A DNA stretch of 64,000 nucleotides from Bacteroidales bacterium (GTDB lineage Bacteria > Bacteroidota > Bacteroidia > Bacteroidales > UBA3824). The position numbers were made by a program, and so were the translations under genes. Positions 1 through 9,450 of this stretch are shown one piece after another. Each line of letters begins with the position of its first letter. The stretch's first letter is position 1. The DNA lies in the NCBI GenBank assembly GCA_017412115.1, contig JAFPYR010000065.1:1-64000 (forward strand), given 5' to 3'. The notes beneath the pieces were generated by a model. That model searched no databases. It saw only the letters and a program-made list of their open reading frames with translations, and was not told where the DNA came from.

Positions 1-1208
1 ATGTCCTTGCGCTCGATAATCTCGTTGCCGATGCTCCACGCCACAATGCAGGGGTGGTTGCGGTCGCGAAGTACCATACGCTTAACGTCGTCGGTGGCGA
101 GCGAATCAAAAAGGATTGAGTAGTCAAACGGATTTTTCTCAGTGCGCCATCCGTCAAAAGCCTCGTCGATAACCATCATTCCGAGTTGGTCGCAGGCGTT
201 GAGGAAACCCTCCGACGGCGGGTTGTGGCTTGTGCGGATAAGGTTGAAGCCCGCATCTTTCATCAGTTTCACCTTGCGGTATTCGACGGCGTCGTAGGAA
301 GATGCGCCCAAAAGTCCGTTGTCGTGGTGAACGCACGCGCCGTTGATAAGCACGTTTTTGCCGTTGAGGGCGAAACCTTGCTCGGCATTGTAGGCGATGG
401 TGCGGAATCCGAAAGTCTGTTTCAAATTGAGTGTTTGGTCAACGGAAATCTCTGCCTCATAGAGGTTTGGCGAATCGTTACTCCAAAGTTTCGGGTTGCT
501 GATTTTGAGTTCCAACGCAGCCTTGGCATTAGACTTTGCGTTGATTTCAACGGATTTGGTAGTCTCCACGCCACCTGCCGCAACTTTCACATTTACAGTG
601 CGCTTTTGGTTGCTGTTGTTTTCCACGATGGCGTTGATTGTTACCTTGCCGTTTTCCAAGGCGATGATTTGAACGTCGGTGGGTTTTACGCTAACAGCCG
701 GAAGTTTACGCAAATTAACGTTGCGGTAGATGCCGCTGCCCGAATACCAACGAGAGTTTTTCTGATTTGCATTGTTGACGCGGACGGTAACAACGTTGTC
801 GCCTGTGGGATTGAGGTATGGCGTAAGGTCCACACTGAAAGGCGTGTAGCCGTATCCGTGCCAAGCGGCGCGTTTGCCGTTTACAAAAACTGTGGCGTGG
901 TGGTAAACGCCGTCGAACTCCATTATAAGTCGCTCGCCTTCATTAAGTTTCGGCACTTTGAGGTTTTGTTTGTACCAAGCAACGCCGGTTTCAAAATAGC
1001 CGTTTTCGTTGCCCGACGGTGCGCTTTGAAACGGAGGTTTCAGGATGCTCCAATCGTGTGGGAGGTCAACATTTTGCCACGAAGTAGGCACGTTGGCGGT
1101 GTCGTTGTTGAGCGCAAACTGCCAACCGAGGTTGATGTTGTTTGCCAACTGAGCATTTGCCGCGGCTGCCATAAGCACCATCGCAGCAGAAATAATTGTC
1201 TTCTTCAT
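1..1208 (-). CDS. Glycoside hydrolase family 2 (beta-galactosidase type), 3' part outside window
   Basis: An exported GH2 enzyme that should cleave terminal beta-galactosides or related beta-glycosides. It is open from the ATG at 1208 to the window edge (402 codons), so the C-terminus is missing. Residues 1-20 form a signal peptide ending in ANAQ. The GH2 sugar-binding jelly roll follows (about 45-180, with SRWYSGSGIYRNV), then an Ig-like domain, then the TIM barrel (GACVHHDNGLLGA, RTSHNPPS). The acid/base motif NHPCIVAWSIGNE lies at the window edge; the nucleophile lies beyond it. A TACCTTTG -7 box is upstream. The DNA is visibly richer in G+C than the right half of the window. A second, collapsed copy of this gene lies at 5020-5422. 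Family assignment is firm; the exact substrate is not. Confidence 0.93.
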   Translation of the reverse strand, partial: MKKTIISAAMVLMAAAANAQLANNINLGWQFALNNDTANVPTSWQNVDLPHDWSILKPPFQSAPSGNENGYFETGVAWYKQNLKVPKLNEGERLIMEFDGVYHHATVFVNGKRAAWHGYGYTPFSVDLTPYLNPTGDNVVTVRVNNANQKNSRWYSGSGIYRNVNLRKLPAVSVKPTDVQIIALENGKVTINAIVENNSNQKRTVNVKVAAGGVETTKSVEINAKSNAKAALELKISNPKLWSNDSPNLYEAEISVDQTLNLKQTFGFRTIAYNAEQGFALNGKNVLINGACVHHDNGLLGASSYDAVEYRKVKLMKDAGFNLIRTSHNPPSEGFLNACDQLGMMVIDEAFDGWRTEKNPFDYSILFDSLATDDVKRMVLRDRNHPCIVAWSIGNEIIERKD

Positions 1209-1232
1209 TTCTATAAAGGAATTTTTTTTGCG

Positions 1233-1240
1233 CAAAGGTA
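1233..1240 (-). promoter_or_regulatory. -7 box (TACCTTTG) of the GH2 gene
   Basis: This matches the Bacteroidota TAnnTTTG element, 24 bases before the ATG at 1208. The same leader (box, spacer, start) recurs before the GH2 relic at 5422. No clear -33 TTTG is visible. Confidence 0.6.
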
Positions 1241-1261
1241 AAAAAATGTTTTGATAATAAA

Positions 1262-2329
1262 TTATTCGTCTTTTATTTTCCTACGTTCAATGGCAATTTG
1301 TCTAATTTTGTGGTGAAACTCTTCACGAGAATGCTGATTGTAAGGATCATAAATAATGTTATCATTAAAACATTTTAATGCCTGATTGTTTGCAGAATCA
1401 CCTATAACCAAGGAATAAAAGAAAGTTCCTTTTTCTTTTTCAGCATTGATTGCGGATTCTAAATTAGAAGGCAGAGAGGGCATAACAAAATCTGAAATCA
1501 GTAATACATCGGCGTTTTGATAGTTTTCAGTTTGTAATTGTCGTAAACATTCTTGGAGCGCAGGTGTGGCATCGGTGCCGCCGTTGAATGATTTATTGAG
1601 AAACCCGACAAGAGTGTCAAGCGCATTTTGTGTTTTAAAATCCGACATATCAAGAGTTTCGATTCCAGTGGAAAAAGAAATCAAAAAGCACTTTCTATGT
1701 TGCTTGATTGCAATTTTAGCCAAAGCGAATGTTGCAATTTTGGCAGTCTGTTCGGGTGTGCCTTGCATACTGCCACTTGTGTCAACACAGATAATTATCG
1801 GTCCTGTCAAATCTTTTGACTTGGAAACTTCGATTTCTTTTTGACGTATTTCTTCGTATCTAGAAGCAACGTTTTGTGAGTAACGGTACGAAAGAAGTTG
1901 TTTTTCAACCTCTTGCGAAGTCGCGCTTTGTCTGCCGAGAAGTTCGGCAAATTCTTGCAATGCCGTATCGTTTTTTAGGAGTTCGGCATATTTTTTTAAG
2001 ATGTCAAAACCCAAAGTTGTTCGAGTTTCTTGAATTTTTCGATTTTTTCGTACAATTCTTTCAAGAATTGTTTGCGTTTGTCGTCTATAAGTTTTTGCTC
2101 AAAAGCGGCTTTGCGGGCATTGAAATCTTTTTCCAATGATTGCAAAAGCGACTGGAAGTATGCTTCCTGATATTTTTTTACTTCTTTTGGGTTCGGTTTT
2201 TCGCCCAATTTTGTTATGTCGTTTGTCAATAGTTTTTTGTACGACTGCATATCAAACTTTTTGTTTGATGTGTCAATTGTCTTATATTCTTTTTCAAAAT
2301 AAATAATTGTAGTATCGTATTGTTATATG
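1262..2329 (-). pseudogene. VWA-domain protein (ViaA-like), frameshifted and 5'-truncated
   Basis: Two overlapping frames together make one protein. The upstream part (2250-1996, about 84 residues, rich in charged helix) ends KKLEQLWVLTS. The downstream part (2014-1262) starts GFDILKKYAELL and carries the von Willebrand A domain with the MIDAS motif DTSGSM and the later TDATPAL and SDF segments. Restoring one G in the CCC run at 2010-2012 (plus strand) gives a continuous LEQLWGFDILKKY, so a single-base deletion is the likely break. The frame also reads coding-like before the first ATG, from about 2329 (IIYFEKEYKTIDTSNKKFD), without a start, which suggests that the 5' end was lost next to the divergent CHAT gene. 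ViaA-type proteins normally partner a MoxR/RavA AAA+ ATPase; none is visible here. Confidence 0.75.
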
Positions 2330-2382
2330 AAATAATTCTTTAAATTTGGCTTTCAAAAAAACACATTAAAAACATTACGCCT

Positions 2383-4995
2383 ATGAAAACGATTCTTGCA
2401 GTCCTGTTGATGTTGATTCCGTTTGCGGCTCTCCCGCAGGCGAAAAAATCCGACGCTTTTTATTATAAAGGGTTTGAATTGATTAATGCTAAAAAATACA
2501 AGGAAGCCATCTCGCATTATGAAAAATGCAGCCTGTTGGACAAGGAGGATTACGACATATCGGAGGGAGCGAATTATTACCGCTCCGAAGAAAAAATAAT
2601 CGAATGTTATGAGGCACTCGCAGAAGAATATTTCGCCAAATATAATTTTGACAAAGCACTCAGATACAGTAGGTTGAAATTAAATTTGACTAAAAAAATT
2701 TTTGGAGGAAACGACCCTGTTTTCGCTCAAAATTTGGAAGAACTTGCAGACATTAATTCCAATTATGGCAACAATTCCGAGGCGGTGGAATTGCAATTGG
2801 AAGCCGTAAAAATCTACAAAAAACTCTATAGCGAAAATAGCGAGGATTACGCGAGGGCGGTGGGCGATCTTGCCTCTTACAACTATCAGATTGGAAATTA
2901 TACCGAGGCAATAAAACTCGAAAAAATTGCAATCAAAATCAACAAAAACCTTTATGGAGAAAACAGTTACGAATATGCAATTTCGCTCAACAATCTCGCA
3001 AATTATTATGCCTTGGACGGCAATTACGAGGCTGCAATAAGGCTCGAAACCTCTGCAATGGACATCATCAAAAACCTTTTCGGCGAGGAGGACAACGACT
3101 ATGCGATGGCATTAAGCAATCTTGCTAATTTTTACAGCACAATGCGCAAATACGACGACGCCATCGAAATGGGTACCCGCGCTATGGAAATCCGCAAAAA
3201 ATTATATGGAGACAACCATCCAATATATGCAATTTCGTTGGTGAATCTTGCGTATTATCATTACGAAAAAAACAATTGCAGCGAGGCGATAAAATTGGTG
3301 TCGAAGGCTTGCATAATTTTTAAAAATGTATATGGCAAACATCATAATTATTATGCGAGGAGTCTTAAAAATCTTGCAAAAACAAATTTTCGTGCGGGCA
3401 ATTATGGCAAAGCCGCCAAAGAATTCCAACAGAGTTACAGCCTGTTGCAGTCGTATGTTTTGAAGAATTTTTCGACAATGACCTACAATGAACGCTCGAC
3501 GTTTTGGGTGCTGTATTCCGAATTTTTTGGCGAGACGCTTGCATTGTCGGCGTACAAACATCCTTCGCCCGCTTTGCTCTCGCTTGCCTACAATGGACAA
3601 ATTTTTGCAAAAGGGCTCACCCTCAACGCCGAACTCGAAATTCACCAATTGATAGAAAATAGCGGCGACAAAACCTTTACAGACCATTATCGCAAAATCA
3701 AAAAAGACCGCGCAACCCTCGACAGATTGTTCTATACTCCGCCCGAAAAACGCGAAATCAACGCCGATTCGCTTGCCGAGGTCATCGAACACGAGGAGAA
3801 ACTTTTGGTGGAAAGTTCAAAGGAACTCGGCGACTATACGCACAACCTTTCTGTGGAATGGACGGACGTTCAAAAACATTTGACGGACAAGGATATAGCG
3901 ATAGAATTTGTAGATTTGTTTGATGACAAAAATGAGATTTATGCAGCATTGATTATCAAAAAAAATATGAAAAATCCGCAGATTGTTCATCTCTTTGATG
4001 CCGACGAATTGGCTACTATCAAAAAAAATGAATATTACACATCGCCCGCACTCAATTCGCTGATTTGGAGCAAGTTGGAATCTTATTTGGCGGACGTTGA
4101 GAATGTATATTTTTCTCCATCGGGGATTTTTTACACGACGGGCATAGAATATTTGCCGGATGAAAATGGCGTGCCGTTTTGCAAAAAATTTAATGTTTGC
4201 AGATTGTCGTCCACACGCGAACTCGCATTGAATCACGACAAAAATCCCAACAGAAAGGCGGCGGTCTATGGTGGCATTTTTTATGATTTGGACAATGGCG
4301 ACAACTCTGATTTGAAAGACGACAAAGACAGGGCGGGCGTGGCGTTTTTGCGCGGCACAAAGGTCGAGGCGGACACGATTACAGCAATTTTGCGTGAAAA
4401 TAATTATCAAGTTTTGGAAACTTGCGACACTTCCGCAACGGAAGGCAATTTCAAAAATCTTTCGGGCAGCGGCATCAATATTTTACACATTGCGACGCAC
4501 GGTTTTTATAGGAGCAACCGGTTTTTTGGCGATTCAGGGTTTGGGTTCAATAATCAAAACAGTGAAGATATATCGCTGAACCGCAGCGGATTGCTGTTGG
4601 CGGGTGCAAATTCTGCACTCAATCCCAATAGGCGCGATGACATACCCGACGGCAGCAACGATGGAATTTTGACTGCAAAGGAAATTTCGCGGCTTGATTT
4701 CAGTGGATTGGATTTGGTGATATTGTCGGCGTGCGAAACGGCGTTAGGCGATGTAACAGACGAAGGAGTTTTCGGGTTGCAGCGCGGTTTTAAGAAGGCG
4801 GGGGCGCAGGCAATCATTATGAGCCTTTGGGAGGTTGACGACTACGCCACGCAACTTCTGATGGTGGAATTTTTCAAAAAACTTGGTTCGGGTCTCTCAA
4901 AACGCGACGCCTTCAACGCCGCCCAAGAATACATCAAAAGCAAAACTTCTGACCCAAAATATTGGGCAGCGTTCATCATTGTTGATGCGTTGTGA
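2383..4995 (+). CDS. Secreted TPR-CHAT domain protein (caspase-like peptidase)
   Basis: An 870-residue protein with a signal peptide (1-20), about six 42-residue tetratricopeptide repeats of kinesin-light-chain type (about 110-350, repeating the pattern NLANYY..GNYEAAI..KNLYGE), a helical linker, and a C-terminal CHAT domain (about 590-870). The CHAT catalytic dyad is visible: His706 in HIATHGFY and Cys784 in VILSACETALGD, followed by the typical GAQAIIMSLWEVDD stretch. CHAT proteins are caspase-fold cysteine peptidases. Cytoplasmic ones serve in defence, but this one carries an export signal and so probably acts in the periplasm or at the surface. Its neighbours are a broken VWA gene and a GH2 relic, so no partner is evident. 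Substrate unknown. Confidence 0.9.
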   Translation: MKTILAVLLMLIPFAALPQAKKSDAFYYKGFELINAKKYKEAISHYEKCSLLDKEDYDISEGANYYRSEEKIIECYEALAEEYFAKYNFDKALRYSRLKLNLTKKIFGGNDPVFAQNLEELADINSNYGNNSEAVELQLEAVKIYKKLYSENSEDYARAVGDLASYNYQIGNYTEAIKLEKIAIKINKNLYGENSYEYAISLNNLANYYALDGNYEAAIRLETSAMDIIKNLFGEEDNDYAMALSNLANFYSTMRKYDDAIEMGTRAMEIRKKLYGDNHPIYAISLVNLAYYHYEKNNCSEAIKLVSKACIIFKNVYGKHHNYYARSLKNLAKTNFRAGNYGKAAKEFQQSYSLLQSYVLKNFSTMTYNERSTFWVLYSEFFGETLALSAYKHPSPALLSLAYNGQIFAKGLTLNAELEIHQLIENSGDKTFTDHYRKIKKDRATLDRLFYTPPEKREINADSLAEVIEHEEKLLVESSKELGDYTHNLSVEWTDVQKHLTDKDIAIEFVDLFDDKNEIYAALIIKKNMKNPQIVHLFDADELATIKKNEYYTSPALNSLIWSKLESYLADVENVYFSPSGIFYTTGIEYLPDENGVPFCKKFNVCRLSSTRELALNHDKNPNRKAAVYGGIFYDLDNGDNSDLKDDKDRAGVAFLRGTKVEADTITAILRENNYQVLETCDTSATEGNFKNLSGSGINILHIATHGFYRSNRFFGDSGFGFNNQNSEDISLNRSGLLLAGANSALNPNRRDDIPDGSNDGILTAKEISRLDFSGLDLVILSACETALGDVTDEGVFGLQRGFKKAGAQAIIMSLWEVDDYATQLLMVEFFKKLGSGLSKRDAFNAAQEYIKSKTSDPKYWAAFIIVDAL
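2713..3420 (+). repeat. Tandem TPR-coding repeats (about 126 bp period)
   Basis: Six consecutive 42-codon units inside the CHAT gene encode tetratricopeptide repeats. They are diverged at the DNA level but keep the same residue pattern (Y-A-x-x-L-x-N-L-A, G-N-Y, E-A-I). They are part of the protein and are not a mobile or CRISPR repeat. Confidence 0.7.
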
Positions 4996-5019
4996 TGGAT
5001 GCTAAAAATCCTTTGATAA

Positions 5020-5422
5020 TTATCCCAAAATCTTGTCCAAAGTAAATCCCACAAAATTTGGAATCACCATTTCAGCCTTGCCCGATTCGCCAAGGTAGTC
5101 GAGACCCGTCCAAACCATATCGCCGATTACGTAAGAGTTGTTGGCAACGGTTTCATAATTGCGGTAAGCGTCGCGGGGGTAAGATTCGGTCTGCCACATC
5201 ACACGTTTCGGGTCGCGCTCGTGGTCGGTTTTATGCTTGAAAATCATATAGTTGTAACCCACAATGTCGAGCACTTCGGCGTGAGGGTCGTCACGAAGTT
5301 GGCACGTTAGCGGTGTCGTTGTTGAGTGCAAACTGCCAACCTAGGTTGATGTTGTTAGCCAATTGCGCATTTGCTGCGGCCGCCATAAGCAACATCGCAG
5401 CGGAGATAATTGTCTTTTTCAT
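5020..5422 (-). pseudogene. GH2 beta-galactosidase relic with large internal deletion
   Basis: A collapsed paralogue of the gene at 1-1208. From the ATG at 5422 the first 43 residues match that gene almost perfectly (only V/L at residue 11), ending NDTANVPTS at the same point. The frame then hits TGA at the breakpoint, and in a shifted frame the sequence jumps to LRDDPHAEVLDIVGYNY...VMWQTESYPRD...DMVWTGLDYLGESG. That is the GH2 TIM-barrel region containing the nucleophile Glu (TES). About 390 codons, including the acid/base motif, are missing between the parts. The last residues (KAEMVIPNF...) no longer look like GH2, so a second junction near 5080 is likely. The gene cannot be functional. 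Confidence 0.85.
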
Positions 5423-5446
5423 TATTATAAAGGTATTTTTTTTGCG

Positions 5447-5454
5447 CAAAGGTA
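5447..5454 (-). promoter_or_regulatory. -7 box (TACCTTTG) before the GH2 relic
   Basis: The same box and spacer as at 1233-1240, retained in front of the collapsed copy. It may still drive a useless transcript. Confidence 0.5.
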
Positions 5455-5488
5455 AAAAACTAAATGAACTATACCCCAAAAAAAACTT

Positions 5489-6601
5489 TTACAACACTGG
5501 AAACAAAAAGTCATAGATGCTGACGAGTTCTTTTTGAAGGTCGGGAGAATCAGCAGTTACGGCAATTACTGCTCCTTTGTCAGGACAGATGATTATGTAC
5601 TGACCACGTGCGCCGTCAGCACGGAAAGAATTTTCTGGACAACGCCACATCTGATAACCATAGCCAAGAAGCCAAGCACAGTTGTCAGTTGTAAGTCCTT
5701 TCTTTTCAATCTCATCGGGACGTGTGCCGGCAGGTACAGATGGCACTTGACATTTTGAAGCCTCCTCCACCCATGTCTCGCTCAGAAGTCGTTTGCCTTT
5801 CCAAAGACCTTTTTGAAGAAATAATTGTCCGAACTTCGCCATATCTTCGGTTTTGAGGTACAAACCCCAACCGCCACAATTTATATTCTGAGGACTTTCT
5901 TCCCATTTAGGCCTTTCGATTCCAAGAGGCTCAAAAAGCCTTGGCATAAGATAGTCAAGCACTTTTTCGCCTGTTACTTTCTGAACAATCGCCGAAAGCA
6001 TATATGTACCAATCGAATTGTAACAATACCACGTACCGGGCTTTTTGGTGACCGGATGTGCAAGAAACGCTTCAACCCAATCAACAGGTTTTCCGATGAT
6101 ATTCTGATCAAGATTTACTTCCGTTTCATGGCCGCAATTCATTGTCAGAAGATCTTTTACTGTAATGGCTTCAAGAGTCGGCGATACATTTTCAGGCAGT
6201 TTGTCGGGAAAGAAATCAATAAGGCAATCTGAAACTTTGATTTTGCCGTCGTCAACAGCCATTCCAACAGCCGTTGCGCAGAAAGATTTGCTGACAGAGT
6301 GCATAACATGCGGCGTATTTTTATCACCGCCATTTTCCCAGCGTTCATAGACGACGTTGCCATATTTTAGAATCATAACGCTTTGAATTTTAACATTCTC
6401 CATTGTGTCTGTTGCTGCAAAAAGATTGTCTGCCGCCTCTTTGATTTTGCCATTATCCAACTTTCGCGGAAGGGCTTTCACATCTTCTGATAATTGCTTA
6501 CTAACATTTGTGTTTTGTTGCGTGCTTTGATTTGTAGCACTACCGCCACAGCCTGCCAAAATCACGGCAGCTGACAGCGCAATTAAGGTGTGTCTTTTCA
6601 T
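5489..6601 (-). CDS. Serine hydrolase, beta-lactamase class C / CubicO family lipoprotein
   Basis: A 370-residue lipoprotein. The start is placed at 6601 because MKRHTLIALSAAVILAGC is a clean signal with lipobox Cys18; the open frame reaches further upstream only through AT-rich leader. The active-site Ser of the SxxK motif is in MHSVSKSF (Ser102-Lys105), and the second motif is PGTWYCYNSIGTYMLS with Tyr194. The C-terminal ADGARGQYI segment is typical of this group. Members are esterases, peptidases or amidases acting in the periplasm; class C likeness alone does not mean antibiotic resistance. The gene stands alone, with its own well-formed promoter (boxes at 6632-6662). Substrate unknown. 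Confidence 0.88.
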   Translation of the reverse strand: MKRHTLIALSAAVILAGCGGSATNQSTQQNTNVSKQLSEDVKALPRKLDNGKIKEAADNLFAATDTMENVKIQSVMILKYGNVVYERWENGGDKNTPHVMHSVSKSFCATAVGMAVDDGKIKVSDCLIDFFPDKLPENVSPTLEAITVKDLLTMNCGHETEVNLDQNIIGKPVDWVEAFLAHPVTKKPGTWYCYNSIGTYMLSAIVQKVTGEKVLDYLMPRLFEPLGIERPKWEESPQNINCGGWGLYLKTEDMAKFGQLFLQKGLWKGKRLLSETWVEEASKCQVPSVPAGTRPDEIEKKGLTTDNCAWLLGYGYQMWRCPENSFRADGARGQYIIICPDKGAVIAVTADSPDLQKELVSIYDFLFPVL

Positions 6602-6631
6602 AATACTAATATAATTTATAACTTTTAGCAA

Positions 6632-6662
6632 CAAATATATTGATATTTTTTTTAAATACAAA
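6632..6662 (-). promoter_or_regulatory. Promoter TTTG-N19-TATATTTG for the serine hydrolase
   Basis: On the minus strand, TTTG (6662-6659), a 19-base spacer and TATATTTG (6639-6632) match the Bacteroidota housekeeping sigma consensus at both boxes. It sits about 30 bases before the chosen start at 6601 and supports that start. Confidence 0.75.
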
Positions 6663-6706
6663 TAAATCGTAATAATTGATAAAATTAATAGTTTCAGCAA
6701 ACTTTA

Positions 6707-6737
6707 TTTGAAAAATTACAAAACCTGATTATTTTTG
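6707..6737 (+). promoter_or_regulatory. Promoter TTTG-N19-TATTTTTG for the GNAT gene
   Basis: TTTG at 6707-6710, 19 bases, then TATTTTTG at 6730-6737. Both boxes fit the Bacteroidota consensus; the start codon follows at 6755. It is divergent from the promoter at 6632-6662. Confidence 0.75.
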
Positions 6738-6754
6738 CAAAAAATTTTTTAGAT

Positions 6755-7246
6755 ATGGAATTTGAAAGATTATATACCAACAATACTCTGAAAATCAGCG
6801 AAATGTCATCATTGGCAACAAAAATTGTTCGTGAATATTACGACCCAATTATTGGCGAAGAGCAAAATACTTATATGCTGAAAAAGTTTCAAACCAAGGA
6901 GTCTATAATTCAGCAAATTAACAACGGAGCGCGTTATTATTTCTTGAAAAATAACGGCGAAAATATCGGTTTTATGTCGTTTTTTCCACGTCTCGACAGC
7001 ATGTACCTTAGCAAATGGTATTTACTTAAAACCGCTCGTAACCAAGGTTTTGGCAAGGAATGTTTAAAGTTTTTAATTCAAGAAGTCAAGAAGGAAAATT
7101 TGAAGGCTATAGAACTGAATGTCAATAGATTCAATCCTACTCAGCACATATACGAACATTTGGGATTCAAACGTATCCGCGAAGAAAAAATTGATGTCGG
7201 CAGCGGATTTTTTATGGACGATTTTGTTTATCGGTTGGAAGTATAA
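6755..7246 (+). CDS. GNAT family N-acetyltransferase
   Basis: A 163-residue cytoplasmic acetyltransferase using acetyl-CoA. The acetyl-CoA pyrophosphate-binding loop is R-N-Q-G-F-G-K (residues 95-101), preceded by a beta strand (IGFMSFFP, LSKWYLL). The C-terminal NPTQHIYEHLGFKR is the usual strand-turn of the fold. Length is normal for a single GNAT domain. It is a single-gene transcription unit behind its own promoter, divergent from the serine hydrolase, so the context gives no hint of the substrate. Confidence 0.88.
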   Translation: MEFERLYTNNTLKISEMSSLATKIVREYYDPIIGEEQNTYMLKKFQTKESIIQQINNGARYYFLKNNGENIGFMSFFPRLDSMYLSKWYLLKTARNQGFGKECLKFLIQEVKKENLKAIELNVNRFNPTQHIYEHLGFKRIREEKIDVGSGFFMDDFVYRLEV

Positions 7247-7580
7247 ATTTTTTAAGACGGATAACACTCCGTTGTCAAACCACCAAAAAGCACAGCCAAC
7301 TTGATCATAAAATATATCAGCCAATTTGGGAAATATTACATAAATTGTAAAAAATACAACAAAAATTTAGGATTTTGTTAATCATGGATAATTATTTTTT
7401 TATACAAGTATAGTAATAATAGCATTTTATTTCTTTTTTAATTAATATTTTATTTAGGATAAAAAAAACGAACAATAGAACAATAATATCTAATTTTGCG
7501 CACTACTCAATAAGGATAAAAACAAGATATAGAAAAACAAAATTATGCAATTTTATTTATAGTTAATTTATTAATCGCAA
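7247..7580. other. AT-rich intergenic region upstream of the chemoreceptor
   Basis: 334 bases without a convincing gene. They hold the -7 box at 7491-7498 and long A/T runs. No hairpin terminator for the GNAT gene and no RNA gene was recognised. Confidence 0.5.
7491..7498 (+). promoter_or_regulatory. -7 box (TAATTTTG) for the chemoreceptor gene
   Basis: A match to TAnnTTTG, 82 bases before the start at 7581. No -33 TTTG at the usual distance, so support is moderate. Confidence 0.45.
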
Positions 7581-9377
7581 ATGAAAAGAACACTCGTACA
7601 GTACAAGATTCTGAAAGTTTTAATTCCTTTAGTATCAGCAACATTGCTGATTATGATGATAGTAAGCTACAAAACAGATTACAATTCTCAACAAGAGTTT
7701 TTCGAACATAGCATGGAAAAACTTAATGACAAGTCAGCAAATGAAGTGCAAAGCAAAATCGAAAACCAACGAACAACCCTGCAATGGATTGCTACCGATG
7801 AAAGATTCTCCAACATGGACACATCTGAATATGCCTACCAATTGAATTTTTATGCGTCTAACAATACCCAATACTATTCTAATTTGTACGTTGTTTATCC
7901 CGATGGCAGCTATTATGTATCGGGAAAAGGATGGCAAAATCAAAAAGTTAACGATAGAAAATATTACAACGACATATTTGTTCAACACAAAGATTTTTCT
8001 ATTTCAAGCCCCGAATTATCGCGTTCTACCGGTATCAAAAAATATACATTGGCTGTACCAATCAAAAAAGGCAACGAAGTAGTAGGTATACTTTGCGGAA
8101 ACGTAAATCTTTCTATATTAAAAGACATCGTAGAATCTTGCAAATTCGGTCAAAATGGTCTTACATATATTGTTGACGAAAAAGCAACTCTTATTGGTAC
8201 AATTTACGATGAACTTGTTATGACATTCAATATCATCACCGATGGTGCAAAAGCATACCCCGGCCTCGAAAAAATAGGTCAAGAAGTTACAAGAGGCAAC
8301 GAATCAAAGGGTTATGCAGGAGATATTCAAAACAATACGCATTTTTACGCTATCAGCCGCAAGATAGAAGGCACTCCGGGATGGTTTATTATCAGCTGCG
8401 TACCCGACGACGAATTCAGAAGCACTGCCATCAAAAATTTCAGAATTACACTGATTTTCCTTGTAATTACTTTGATTGTGATAGCGTTGGCAATTAGATA
8501 CTGTCTGAAAAGAATGCTCACCAAACCGCTCAAACAGCTCTCGTCTGCGATCATAAATATTACAGAAGGAAATCTTCGCAATCATATTGATTATACTTCA
8601 AACGACGAAATCGGTTTGATGTGCGACAATATCCGCGAAATGAATCATAAACTTCATAATTTAGTAGCAGTAATAAAAGAGGGTGCTGATAGTTTAGCGG
8701 CAAATTCAGAACAAGTAAATGCTACCTCTCAACAAGTAATGGAAGGTTCATTATCTCAAAACGAAAGTATTGAGGAACTTACCGCTACTATGGAAGAGAT
8801 GACAAGCAACATAGAACAAAATACCAACAACGCCCGCGAAACCAACGAGGTTTCTCAAGATGCTTGCAACAAGTTCAACGAAGTAGTAAAAAACATCAAC
8901 AACCTTTTGAACAACAACAAAAACATCTCGGAGGCTATCACAATAGTAAATGAAATAGCATTTCAGACCAATATTCTCGCACTGAATGCCGCAGTAGAAG
9001 CCGCACGCGCAGGCGATGCAGGAAAAGGTTTTGCAGTAGTAGCAAAAGAAGTTCGCTCTCTTGCAGAAAAATCCAAGAATGCTGCTGATAGTATTGTAGA
9101 GATGTCTCAAAAGGGCTTAAAATTATCAGAAGAAGCTCACGCCGTAATGCAGGAGACCATACCGAAGATTGAAAATACAAGAATTTTGGTAAACGAAATT
9201 GCAAGTGCGAGCCTTGAACAGAAAATAAGTGCAAATCAGGTTAACGATTTGATTATTGGAATCAACGGCACAGTAAAAAACAATTCGTCATCATCAGAGA
9301 TGCTTGCCGAAAGTGCCAACAACCTTGCCACTCAAGCCGAAAACTTAAAAGACGTGGTAAGTTATTTCAAAGACTAA
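7581..9377 (+). CDS. Methyl-accepting chemotaxis protein with dCache-type sensor
   Basis: A 598-residue transmembrane chemoreceptor. The order is TM1 (about 12-30), an extracytoplasmic dCache-like sensor (about 35-280, with [13 protein letters not shown] and RKYYNDIF...PELSRSTG), TM2 (about 286-307), HAMP (about 308-360) and a coiled-coil signalling domain. The conserved hairpin tip is [39 protein letters not shown] (starting at residue 459). It would couple a ligand to CheA/CheW; no che or flagellar gene lies in the window, so the output pathway is unknown. A second, damaged receptor is at 26134-28105. A clean hairpin terminator follows the stop. Confidence 0.93.
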   Translation: MKRTLVQYKILKVLIPLVSATLLIMMIVSYKTDYNSQQEFFEHSMEKLNDKSANEVQSKIENQRTTLQWIATDERFSNMDTSEYAYQLNFYASNNTQYYSNLYVVYPDGSYYVSGKGWQNQKVNDRKYYNDIFVQHKDFSISSPELSRSTGIKKYTLAVPIKKGNEVVGILCGNVNLSILKDIVESCKFGQNGLTYIVDEKATLIGTIYDELVMTFNIITDGAKAYPGLEKIGQEVTRGNESKGYAGDIQNNTHFYAISRKIEGTPGWFIISCVPDDEFRSTAIKNFRITLIFLVITLIVIALAIRYCLKRMLTKPLKQLSSAIINITEGNLRNHIDYTSNDEIGLMCDNIREMNHKLHNLVAVIKEGADSLAANSEQVNATSQQVMEGSLSQNESIEELTATMEEMTSNIEQNTNNARETNEVSQDACNKFNEVVKNINNLLNNNKNISEAITIVNEIAFQTNILALNAAVEAARAGDAGKGFAVVAKEVRSLAEKSKNAADSIVEMSQKGLKLSEEAHAVMQETIPKIENTRILVNEIASASLEQKISANQVNDLIIGINGTVKNNSSSSEMLAESANNLATQAENLKDVVSYFKD

Positions 9378-9415
9378 TCAACAAAAATACGGATTTAAAT
9401 AACATTATACATCAC

Positions 9416-9442
9416 GCAGAGCCGCCCACAAAGCGGCTCTGC
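9416..9442 (+). terminator. Terminator after the chemoreceptor
   Basis: A perfect 10-bp GC-rich stem, GCAGAGCCGC / GCGGCTCTGC, with a 7-base loop, followed by a weak T stretch. It lies 38 bases after the stop at 9377. Confidence 0.75.
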
Positions 9443-9450
9443 TTATTTAT

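Noticed and set aside
186..1241. Long plus-strand open frame over the GH2 gene
   Set aside because: It is the complement of a clear GH2 protein with a signal peptide and the WSIGNE motif; its own translation has no recognisable family.
2713..3420. Periodic DNA repeat resembling a repeat array
   Set aside because: The period is 126 bp in frame and encodes TPR units; there are no identical repeats or spacers, so it is not CRISPR.
3202..4410. Two minus-strand open frames of about 196 codons inside the CHAT gene
   Set aside because: They are shadows of the CHAT coding frame, with no start context and unlikely composition.
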